Positions 1-5,789 of a stretch of 5,789 nt of DNA are shown here, in pieces; position 1 is the stretch's first letter, and each line of letters starts with the position of its first letter. The DNA comes from an uncultured Pseudomonadota bacterium (GTDB taxonomy: Bacteria > Myxococcota_A > UBA9042 > CAIXZC01): the NCBI GenBank assembly GCA_937884235.1, contig CALGBT010000659.1, positions 1-5,789 of the forward strand, read 5' to 3'. The notes beneath the pieces were generated by a model. It did no database searches and was not told the origin of the DNA. It was given only the letters and a program-made list of their open reading frames with translations. The translations under genes and the position numbers were made by a program.

Positions 1-3000
1 GTTTGCCGAAGCAGAAGGATAAGACTGTCACCTCGGATAGCTGGTCGGTGCCGCCACTGGACTACTGGCTCACCGGACTCAGCTACAAGGCTTTTGGCTT
101 CTCGGAGACGACCTCACGACTCCCAACCGTTATGTTTGCACTGGGGACCTTGCTCCTCTTTGCCTTCGGCCTTTCACGTCTCTTCGGCACCGACGTTGCC
201 GCCCTGGCGACCATTGTACTGCTTTCTACGCCCATGTTTTTCGGGCAGGCTAAGAACATGTCGGGAGAGATGAGCTACACCTTCTTCCTGACCATGGCTG
301 TGCTGGCCTTCTCGTTTCTCGTGCGAGATGGTTTTGCCCCTGGGCGGTTGGCGGGCTTGCTCGTGGCAGCTGGCGGGCTCTTCCTGGCCAAAGGTCTCTT
401 CGGCCTCGGCCTTCTCGTCTTGTTGCTCGTTCTCTACGTTGCCCTGGCGAGGGATTGGCGGTTCAAGGCACTACTGCTCCCCACGGGGCTATTGGCCTTG
501 CTCTTCGGGATCCTCGTGCTCCTGGTTCAGCTGCCGTCAGAGTGGACTTTCTTCGAACATTTCAAGTTCATGAACAAAGCCTTTGAGGGCGGCCTCACTG
601 AGGAGCGGCGAACCTTCGATTTCTTTGTCCGGCACGTTTCTTTTGCGCTGATGCCCTGGACCATCGTTCTGCCCTTTGCCATCGCCCGCCTGATCCCGCT
701 GGGAGAGGAGAAAGAGTGGACTCCTCGGCGACGACTTGAGTTGCTGGTGTTCCTGTGGTTCTCAGTTCCCTTCGCCCTCCAGTCGGCTCTCTTGCCAGGC
801 TTTCTGCATACCATCTTCCCCAGCGTAACCGCGGTGGCCGTGGCCGTTGTATTGCTTTGGAAAGCAGAGACTGAGCGTCCGGCCAGCCGCTTCTGTGCAG
901 TGGTGGCCCTGGGCATTGCCGTGGTCATCCTTGCCAATCTCTTCAAGAGTCCTCAGCATCTGCTCTCTTTCCTGGCCCTGGATCCTGAGATGGGCCTCGA
1001 CGATGCCAACCCTTTCCCACCAGATTTCGCCACGCCCACTCTGCTTAAGGTCTTTCTGGGTTTGGCCACTGTGACGGTTGCATTCTACTTTGGCCGCGGG
1101 GGAACTCTGCTGCGCGACGTGATCGCCTTCTTCCGGCGTCCAGTTGCTTTCTGGGCGGCGCTATGGTCGCTGTCCGTGCTCTTCATCGTTCGTCTTGTGG
1201 CCGGGCTTGCCAGCCGTTTTCAGACGGCATTGACCGACCGTAATGCTGGTAAGCTGCCACCTCAGTTCATCGAGTTCTATCAGGAACACTTCGGGCAGCG
1301 CATCGAGTCAATTCTGCTCTACATGGGCCTGGGAGCCGCGATCCTTTCCTGGGCGTTGTTCTTCACCCCCGTCGGTGTCTGGTCGCGGCGAAAACTCCGC
1401 TGGCTGCGACCCCTGGGGCGTGTTCTGGGGCAGGCACAAGACCAGGTAAGCAGGGACTATGTCGGGCTCGCAGTGGCCCTGGGCCTGGCTGTAGCGGCGC
1501 TGGTCGACATTCTCATTACTTTTGATTTCCCGCCGGGCAGCTTCCAGGCGGTGGTGCGCTCGCCGGCTTTCTTGACGGGCCTGGCGTTACCTCTGGTTGC
1601 CGGGGGCGCGGCGGTGGCCTTTCTGCTGGTGCCAAAGTTGCATGGGCGTCCGCTGGAATTGCCCTCTTTCCTTCGTTTCCTGGCGGGCAACGTTGTTGTC
1701 GCAGTTCTGGTCCTGACCTCAGCCTTCTTCCGTCAGACCGACCTGGGAGCGCCAGACATCTGGATTCTGACGATCTTCAGCTTCCTCACCCTGGGGGTCT
1801 ATGCTCGCCCCCGCCTCCTCCTTCGCCCCGGTGCCCTGCACCTGGCTGCCTGGGGACTGTTGCTAGCGCTGGGAATTGTGCTCTTTATTCCCATGGCCAT
1901 GCGCTGGCCCTCCGTAGAAGCCATCGTTTATCCTAAGAGTCAGGTGCGCTATCTGCCCTACCTGCTGCTGGAGAGTCGGCTGACCTGGTTGCCGGTGGCC
2001 CTGGTTCTGCTTTTTGTTGCCACCTATCTCTTTCCACAGACCGCTCACCTGGCACGCAGTTGCGGCTGGTTTGACCGGCTCTTGAAACGGCTGGGCGGAT
2101 GGAATCCTGTTCGTTGGCCCGAGCAGCTGCAGCGACCCGGAGTGGCCGGCACCGTGACTCTGCTGTTGGCGTTGGGAGCCGGGACCCTATACGCAGTGCA
2201 GCTGCTGCCAGGGTTCTCCAGGGAGGTTTCGCAAAAGCACATCCTCGAACTTTACTATGCGGCAGAAGAGCGCGGGGACCTTGGGGACGATATCTTCAAG
2301 TACAAAGGGAGAGGGGGCAGCGACCCGGAAGATAAGAACTTCTACACTGCCCGGATTCCAGAATTGCAGTCCCAGGGAGATCTCACCGCAGTCCTGCTGG
2401 GCAAAACAGATACTGTGGTTAAAGTGACCCGGTCGAGTTCCCATCCAGGGCCTGCGCATGTGCTTGTGCGGGGTTTCTCCGATGAGAATGACCGGAATGG
2501 CGATGGGGTGCGCGACTTTACGGCGGAGGCCGGCATTGCCACCATCGTTGGCGACGGGCGCCTGACGGACGAGAGCAAGGGATGGCAGGCGGGGGAGTGG
2601 CAAGGAGCGACCCTCTACGACGCCCGCGGGAAGCCTTTCTCCATTCTGGGAAACGATGCGACCTCAGTTGAACTCAACCTGACTCCGCCCGGGGCCGGGC
2701 GCGCCGAAGCTCTGCGCTATGTCATTGACTCGCCGGATGCCGGCGACCACACCGCCAGCGGCATGGAGCGTTCCCGCAACTACGTCATTCTGAGCCAGGA
2801 AGCCTTTTCGAGTGTGAACTTCAGCTTCCGGGCCCAGTCCGACGGGATGCACATTCCGGTGCTGGATGGTAGCAACGTGAACTTCCTGCTGGCCACCAGT
2901 TATCTGCTGGATGACGAGAAGAACCACAATCGCTTCGCCAATGCCACCATCCCCCGAGACCGATTCGATGCCCTTGAGGCGTGGACTCTTGCCGCCCCGG

Positions 3001-3512
3001 GAGAAGAACCAAAGACCTTTGCTGTGGCTGATGACCTGGCCCAACACGGCCGGATTCGCAGTGGATATATCAACTTCAATGACCAGATTCGCTTCATCGG
3101 CTACCAGATGAAGAGCAGTTCCATCGCCCGGGGCGGGAAGCTTAGTCTGCGATTGCTCTTTGAGTGTACCGGGAAGCTCTCGACATCCTGGAAGATCTTC
3201 ATTCATATGGATTCCACCGGGGACAGCAACCGCATTCATGGGGACCACTGGCCCCTCAATATGACCAATGACCCCGAGGACAAGAAGTGCTCCGGCTGCT
3301 GGCGCACTAACCATTGGATGACGGGTGACATCATTCTGGACGACTACCAGACTGAGATCCCCCTGGGGTCCCCCTCGGGAATATACAATATCTATATGGG
3401 GCTCTATACGCCGGGTTCGGACAAGCGCCTGAAGGTCAAAGACTACGACAAGAAGCGCATCCGACATGATGGCAAGGACCGGGTCTTCATCGGCACTTTC
3501 GAGGTTCACTAG
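1..3512 (+). CDS. Large GT39/ArnT-like (GT-C) membrane glycosyltransferase with C-terminal extracytoplasmic domains, 5'-truncated
   Basis: This is a polytopic inner-membrane glycosyltransferase of the PMT/ArnT type, expected to move a sugar from a polyprenyl-phosphate carrier to an acceptor on the outer face of the membrane. Residues are numbered from the TTG at base 3. The N-terminal motif PPLDYWL (17-23), followed by FG and SRLP (31-41), matches the segment just after the catalytic first loop of the family. The first helix and the catalytic acidic residue must therefore lie upstream, and the TTG is not the true start. LLPGFLHTIFP (263-273) aligns with the family's TKFHHYIFP-type motif, but the usual lysine appears to be missing. 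About 11 hydrophobic segments (41-364) form the core. About nine more follow (380-735), and then about 430 residues outside the membrane. These contain an ArnT-like part (about 745-810), a calcium-loop-like motif (830-838) and a beta-sandwich-like module (about 1027-1169). At 1169+ residues it is about twice the length of ArnT (about 550). Sugar and acceptor cannot be read from the sequence; lipid A, a glycan or a pilin are all possible. Family confidence is high and specific function low. Confidence 0.85.
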   Translation, partial: LPKQKDKTVTSDSWSVPPLDYWLTGLSYKAFGFSETTSRLPTVMFALGTLLLFAFGLSRLFGTDVAALATIVLLSTPMFFGQAKNMSGEMSYTFFLTMAVLAFSFLVRDGFAPGRLAGLLVAAGGLFLAKGLFGLGLLVLLLVLYVALARDWRFKALLLPTGLLALLFGILVLLVQLPSEWTFFEHFKFMNKAFEGGLTEERRTFDFFVRHVSFALMPWTIVLPFAIARLIPLGEEKEWTPRRRLELLVFLWFSVPFALQSALLPGFLHTIFPSVTAVAVAVVLLWKAETERPASRFCAVVALGIAVVILANLFKSPQHLLSFLALDPEMGLDDANPFPPDFATPTLLKVFLGLATVTVAFYFGRGGTLLRDVIAFFRRPVAFWAALWSLSVLFIVRLVAGLASRFQTALTDRNAGKLPPQFIEFYQEHFGQRIESILLYMGLGAAILSWALFFTPVGVWSRRKLRWLRPLGRVLGQAQDQVSRDYVGLAVALGLAVAALVDILITFDFPPGSFQAVVRSPAFLTGLALPLVAGGAAVAFLLVPKLHGRPLELPSFLRFLAGNVVVAVLVLTSAFFRQTDLGAPDIWILTIFSFLTLGVYARPRLLLRPGALHLAAWGLLLALGIVLFIPMAMRWPSVEAIVYPKSQVRYLPYLLLESRLTWLPVALVLLFVATYLFPQTAHLARSCGWFDRLLKRLGGWNPVRWPEQLQRPGVAGTVTLLLALGAGTLYAVQLLPGFSREVSQKHILELYYAAEERGDLGDDIFKYKGRGGSDPEDKNFYTARIPELQSQGDLTAVLLGKTDTVVKVTRSSSHPGPAHVLVRGFSDENDRNGDGVRDFTAEAGIATIVGDGRLTDESKGWQAGEWQGATLYDARGKPFSILGNDATSVELNLTPPGAGRAEALRYVIDSPDAGDHTASGMERSRNYVILSQEAFSSVNFSFRAQSDGMHIPVLDGSNVNFLLATSYLLDDEKNHNRFANATIPRDRFDALEAWTLAAPGEEPKTFAVADDLAQHGRIRSGYINFNDQIRFIGYQMKSSSIARGGKLSLRLLFECTGKLSTSWKIFIHMDSTGDSNRIHGDHWPLNMTNDPEDKKCSGCWRTNHWMTGDIILDDYQTEIPLGSPSGIYNIYMGLYTPGSDKRLKVKDYDKKRIRHDGKDRVFIGTFEVH
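2481..2678 (+). other. Calcium-loop-like and W-rich beta module inside the glycosyltransferase extracytoplasmic part
   Basis: Residues 827-892 of the glycosyltransferase contain DRNGDGVRD (830-838), which fits the DxNxDGxxD pattern of dockerin, TSP3 and EF-hand-type calcium loops. It is followed by a stretch with the spacing LTD (854-856), GW (860-861), WQG (866-868), LYD (871-873) and an ILGNDATSVEL end (881-891). That second part resembles short beta modules seen in many secreted bacterial proteins, of the 'ltD..k.W....w.G..l.d..g..f.i..N.at.l.v' type. It separates an ArnT-like segment from the rest of the soluble region. Calcium binding is inferred from the pattern only, and acidic coordination at the last loop position is uncertain. 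Confidence 0.45.
3081..3509 (+). other. C-terminal beta-sandwich-like module of the glycosyltransferase
   Basis: Residues about 1027-1169 carry a module often found at the C-terminus of bacterial GT39 proteins. IRFIGYQM (1029-1036) is the opening strand. GGKLSLRLLFE is the 'pGd.l.l.l.w' strand, and IFIHMDSTGD (from 1065) is the 'FvHl.d..G' strand. The WRTNHWMTGDII stretch (from 1100) and PSGIYNIYMGLY complete the pattern. Here the loop before the W-rich motif is lengthened and carries C1096-S-G-C1099. The fold and a role in acceptor or glycan recognition are inferred; no catalytic residues are evident. Confidence 0.5.
3501..3504 (+). promoter_or_regulatory. Ribosome binding site for the prepilin peptidase
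   Basis: GAGG lies 9 nt upstream of the ATG at 3514, inside the last codons of the glycosyltransferase. This supports the 3514 start over the in-frame ATG at 3466 and implies coupled translation across a 1-nt gap. Confidence 0.7.
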
Positions 3513-3513
3513 G

Positions 3514-4491
3514 ATGGTGGCTTTGCCCACAGCGATGGCCGTGGCTGCTTTTGCCTGGGGGGCTATCTGGGGCAGCTTCCTTAATGTCGTCATCCACCGA
3601 CTTCCTCGCCAGGAGTCCTTGCTGACGCCTCCCTCCCATTGCCCCGAGTGCCAGGTTCCCATTCGCTGGTATCAAAATATTCCGATATTGAGCTATCTGG
3701 CTCTGGGCGGTCGCTGTGCCGGGTGCCGGACAGGCATCTCGGTGCGTTACCCGCTGGTGGAACTCGTCACCGCCATGTTGACCCTGGCGGTCTGGCAAGC
3801 CATTGCCTACAATCCACTGGTGCCCTCCCTGACCATCGCACTAGGGCTCTTCGCATTTCAATTCCTGTTCGTAGCTGCCCTGGTGGCGATTACTTTCATC
3901 GACCTTGATACCATGCTTATTCCAGATGTCATCTCCTTGCCCATGATAGCGGTGGGCCTGTTCTACGGCTTCGCGGCGGGCCAGTATTTCAATGTCGTCT
4001 GGCTGGACTCGCTCATCGGGGCCGGGGCCGGGGCCGGCATCATTGCCCTGGTTATCCTCGCCTATCTGCTCCTTACAGGGCAGGAGGGAATGGGCTGGGG
4101 GGATGCCAAGCTCATGGCCTTCATCGGCGCCTTCCTGGGCTGGACTGCTATCCCATTCGTGCTCCTGGTTGGCTCACTGCAGGGGCTGCTTTACGCAGGC
4201 CTCACCCTGGCCCTGGGCGGTACCCTGCCAGAAGATCCCGATGATGTCGAAGCTGCTGAGGCTGAAGCACGGGAGGCGACACAGAGGGCGGGCGAGCTTC
4301 TAGAGGACCTGGCCGCGGCGGGCGAAGCGATGGCGGCGGGTGCCGGCGATGGAGCTGCAAGCGCACCCCCGCAGCGACCGGTGCGCAAGTTGAAGGTGCC
4401 CTTTGGCCCCTTCCTGGCCCTGGCCGCGCTGGAGTGGCTCTTCTTCTCATACTGGATAGGTCAGTTCTTTCAAGATATATTCAGACTGTAG
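3514..4491 (+). CDS. pilD: Type IV prepilin peptidase / N-methyltransferase (PilD-type, A24 family)
   Basis: This integral inner-membrane aspartic protease cleaves the leader of type IV pilins and type II secretion pseudopilins on the cytoplasmic side and methylates the new N-terminus. The 325-residue product opens with a helix and GSFLNVVIHRLP (20-31). The cytoplasmic zinc/methylase domain follows, with C43-P-E-C46 and C68-A-G-C71, then ISVRYPLVE (75-83). The peptidase motifs are FIDLDTMLIPD (128-138, probable catalytic D130) and GMGWGDAKLMA (192-202, catalytic D197). The final conserved motif is VPFGPFLA (295-302). All key residues are present, so it should be active for both reactions. It is longer than usual (about 250-290) because of an acidic, alanine-rich insertion at about 237-294. 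The start at 3514 puts the first helix directly before GSFLNVV. An upstream in-frame ATG at 3466 would add 16 polar residues and overlap the previous gene by 47 nt, so it is less likely. The symbol reflects family membership; a GspO/PulO role in secretion is equally possible, and both substrates may share one enzyme. Confidence 0.95.
   Translation: MVALPTAMAVAAFAWGAIWGSFLNVVIHRLPRQESLLTPPSHCPECQVPIRWYQNIPILSYLALGGRCAGCRTGISVRYPLVELVTAMLTLAVWQAIAYNPLVPSLTIALGLFAFQFLFVAALVAITFIDLDTMLIPDVISLPMIAVGLFYGFAAGQYFNVVWLDSLIGAGAGAGIIALVILAYLLLTGQEGMGWGDAKLMAFIGAFLGWTAIPFVLLVGSLQGLLYAGLTLALGGTLPEDPDDVEAAEAEAREATQRAGELLEDLAAAGEAMAAGAGDGAASAPPQRPVRKLKVPFGPFLALAALEWLFFSYWIGQFFQDIFRL
4018..4035 (+). repeat. 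Three tandem GGGGCC hexamers inside the prepilin peptidase gene
   Basis: Three perfect copies of GGGGCC, followed by GG, encode the alternating glycine-alanine run G169 to G175 at the start of a membrane helix. A gain or loss of one hexamer would stay in frame and change the helix by one Gly-Ala pair. The G-runs could in principle form a weak quadruplex. It may simply reflect GC-rich codons for a small-residue helix. Confidence 0.9.
4222..4395 (+). other. Acidic/alanine-rich insertion in the prepilin peptidase
   Basis: Residues about 237-294 sit between the penultimate helix region and the conserved VPFGPFLA motif, where family members usually have only a short loop. The first half is acidic and helix-prone (EDPDDVEAAEAEAREA, then GELLEDLAAAGEAMA). 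The second half is a low-complexity Gly/Ala/Pro stretch ending in a basic patch (RPVRKLK). It is predicted to be cytoplasmic because it precedes the motif that follows the catalytic GD loop. Its function is unknown; it could be a flexible linker or a docking segment. Confidence 0.65.
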
Positions 4492-4494
4492 GGG
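4490..4494 (+). promoter_or_regulatory. Ribosome binding site for the sensor kinase
   Basis: AGGGG, overlapping the TAG stop of the prepilin peptidase, lies 6 nt before the ATG at 4501. The overlap of stop codon and binding site suggests translational coupling of the two genes. Confidence 0.7.
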
Positions 4495-4500
4495 AAGATC

Positions 4501-5789
4501 ATGGCGCGTCTCGGACTGCGAGGAAGACTGGCCGTTGTACTCGGGGCCATCGTCCTGCTGGCGTTCGCTTTGGTCTACCTTGCCACGTCGTCACTGGCCT
4601 CGTCGATTCTCATGGATCAGGAACTGCGGGCGCTCTCTGGCAAAGCCGGCACCGTTGCGGTCATTCTCCTCGGTCTAGCCCACGACCCACAGGAACTGGA
4701 CCGGGCGCTGGCTTCAGCCTCGCAGAGGGCTGAGCTGGAGACCCTGCAGGTGCTTAATGAGAAGCTTGAAATGGTGGCCCCCCGGCAGGGGACACCAGCG
4801 GAGATTATTGTCGGTCGCGCGCGGTTGGAGCGGATGGCCGGTGAGGATGGCGATACGGTAATGGTTCGCTCCCCGGGAAAGGGAGAACTCTTCGTCTCGT
4901 TGCGCAAGCTCCCCGGTGGTGGCTGGCTTTTCGCAGCTCGGAGTGCCGATGATTTTCTGCAACGCAAGCGCTCCATCGTCAACCTGTTGGTGATCTGGGG
5001 GGCCCTTGTCCTGCTGGCGATTCTGCTCATGGGGGCCGTGGTGGTACGGAATCTGGTCGTCCGCCCCATCGACCGTCTTGTGGAAGAGGCTGGTGCCATC
5101 GCCACTGGTCACCGCGACCTGGCCTCATCGCCGCTGGGGTCCGATGAGTTTGGCTCTCTTCGAGAGTCACTTGCGGCCATGGCTGGGCGCATTCAGGGTG
5201 ACCGACAACGCATCGAGGAGCAGGTGCATGAGTTGAGCGAAGTCAACATGCGCCTGGTGGATGCGCATGACCAACTCATTCGCACCGAAAAGCTCGCTTC
5301 CGTCGGCAAACTCGCGGCGGGAGTGGCCCATGAAATAGGCAATCCCATTGGGGTGATCATTGGCTATCTGGAGATGCTGGAGGACGATGGTGGTGACGAG
5401 ACGTTCTCTCGAGATGCCATTGCCCAGATCCGGATGGCCACGGAGCGGATCCGGGGCACAATTCAGGACCTCCTCGATTTCTCTCGACCAGCCGCCGATG
5501 AGGAGGCTGCCAGCAATGTGGCCGCAGAGACTGAGAGCATCGTTAGATTCGTGGCCCCCCAGAAACGCTTTCGCAATGTCGAGATCGATGTGGCTACGGA
5601 CCCTGACGTTCCACTCTGTGCAATGCCTCCCTCCCGCTATAAGCAGGTGCTCCTGAATCTTCTCTTCAACGCTGCCGATGCGGTGGCTGGGGAGGGACGC
5701 ATCGAGGTTCGCCTGGCCGTCCATGCCGAGGGTGTCCAGGTGACGGTCAGGGATAGCGGTGCGGGCATTCCGGAGAGCGTCATGCTGCG
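4501..5789 (+). CDS. Two-transmembrane HAMP-HisKA sensor histidine kinase, 3'-truncated
   Basis: This is a membrane sensor that autophosphorylates on histidine and passes the phosphate to a response regulator. The frame stays open to the window end (429 residues visible). The order is: a basic N-terminus and TM1 (about 10-31), an extracytoplasmic sensor (about 32-158), TM2 (about 160-182), HAMP (about 183-235, with R188-P189-I190 and DEFGSL 215-220), a coiled coil (about 236-262), HisKA (about 263-333) and the ATPase domain (from about 372). The H box is AHEIGNPIG with phosphoacceptor H277. The N box is NLLFNAADAV with N386 and N390. The G1 box is DSGAGIP from D418. The remaining ATP-lid motifs and any receiver domain lie beyond the end. 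The sensor has no recognised ligand motif; its predicted strand pattern would allow a Cache/PDC-like fold, but this is weak. It starts 9 nt after the prepilin peptidase, so co-expression is likely. Unlike PilS, it has two rather than six membrane helices and no visible PAS domain, so it should not be called PilS. The partner regulator is probably just downstream. Confidence 0.95.
   Translation, partial: MARLGLRGRLAVVLGAIVLLAFALVYLATSSLASSILMDQELRALSGKAGTVAVILLGLAHDPQELDRALASASQRAELETLQVLNEKLEMVAPRQGTPAEIIVGRARLERMAGEDGDTVMVRSPGKGELFVSLRKLPGGGWLFAARSADDFLQRKRSIVNLLVIWGALVLLAILLMGAVVVRNLVVRPIDRLVEEAGAIATGHRDLASSPLGSDEFGSLRESLAAMAGRIQGDRQRIEEQVHELSEVNMRLVDAHDQLIRTEKLASVGKLAAGVAHEIGNPIGVIIGYLEMLEDDGGDETFSRDAIAQIRMATERIRGTIQDLLDFSRPAADEEAASNVAAETESIVRFVAPQKRFRNVEIDVATDPDVPLCAMPPSRYKQVLLNLLFNAADAVAGEGRIEVRLAVHAEGVQVTVRDSGAGIPESVML

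Noticed and set aside
3..5. TTG at base 3 as a real start of the glycosyltransferase
   Set aside because: The family's first membrane helix and catalytic loop should precede the PPLDYWL motif, so the gene must begin upstream of the window.
3466..3513. Upstream in-frame ATG as the start of the prepilin peptidase
   Set aside because: It would add 16 polar residues before the first helix and overlap the previous gene by 47 nt. The ATG at 3514 has a GAGG site at suitable distance and fits the family N-terminus.
2664..3662. Long minus-strand open frame of 332 codons
   Set aside because: It lies opposite the C-terminal module of the glycosyltransferase and the start of the prepilin peptidase, both clearly coding on the plus strand. 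Its translation shows no recognisable family and is a GC-driven shadow.
4486..4500. Terminator or promoter between the prepilin peptidase and kinase genes
   Set aside because: Only 9 nt separate the genes, and there is no hairpin with a T-run or room for promoter elements.
4617..5105. Minus-strand open frame of 162 codons
   Set aside because: It is antisense to the kinase sensor region and TM2. The product is Arg/Ser-rich with no family features.
5167..5724. Minus-strand open frame of 185 codons
   Set aside because: It is antisense to the HAMP, HisKA and ATPase domains of the kinase, whose motifs fix the plus-strand frame.
4501..5789. Naming the kinase PilS because it follows a prepilin peptidase gene
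   Set aside because: PilS has six membrane helices and a PAS domain. This protein has two helices, an extracytoplasmic sensor and a HAMP domain.

Overview
The window is a gene-dense, single-strand stretch of a bacterial chromosome with no intergenic space to speak of. Three consecutive plus-strand genes run through it: the 3' part of a very large membrane glycosyltransferase of the GT39/ArnT-like (GT-C) superfamily (1-3512), a complete type IV prepilin peptidase of the PilD type (3514-4491), and the 5' part of a two-transmembrane HAMP/HisKA sensor histidine kinase (4501-5789, cut by the window end). The gaps are 1 nt and 9 nt, so this is most simply read as part of one operon whose promoter and terminator both lie outside the window.

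The host is probably a Gram-negative bacterium of the former Deltaproteobacteria (Myxococcota or Bradymonadota-like). The evidence is the moderately high GC content, the style of the GT39 protein (an extra membrane region and a large C-terminal extracytoplasmic part), and the HisKA signature HEIGNPIG. This assignment rests on remembered family resemblance, not on a search.

Region by region: bases 1-1100 encode what remains of the GT-C catalytic membrane core. Its first transmembrane helix and catalytic acidic loop are upstream of the window. Bases about 1100-2210 encode a further set of about nine hydrophobic helices not expected in a plain ArnT-type enzyme. Bases about 2220-3512 encode about 430 residues outside the membrane, including a calcium-loop-like motif (DRNGDGVRD) and a terminal beta-sandwich-like module. 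The prepilin peptidase has both CxxC pairs and both catalytic aspartate motifs, plus an unusual acidic, alanine-rich insertion of about 50 residues in a late cytoplasmic loop. The kinase has TM-sensor-TM-HAMP-HisKA-HATPase architecture, with its H box, N box and G1 box visible.

Functionally, the neighbourhood suggests a cell-surface theme. A lipid-linked sugar transferase, the peptidase/methylase that matures type IV pilins and type II secretion pseudopilins, and a membrane sensor kinase are made together. A regulatory or substrate link between them is an inference from gene order. I see no mobile element, CRISPR array, RNA gene or clearly undescribed system. The unusual points are domain-level additions inside otherwise recognisable families.
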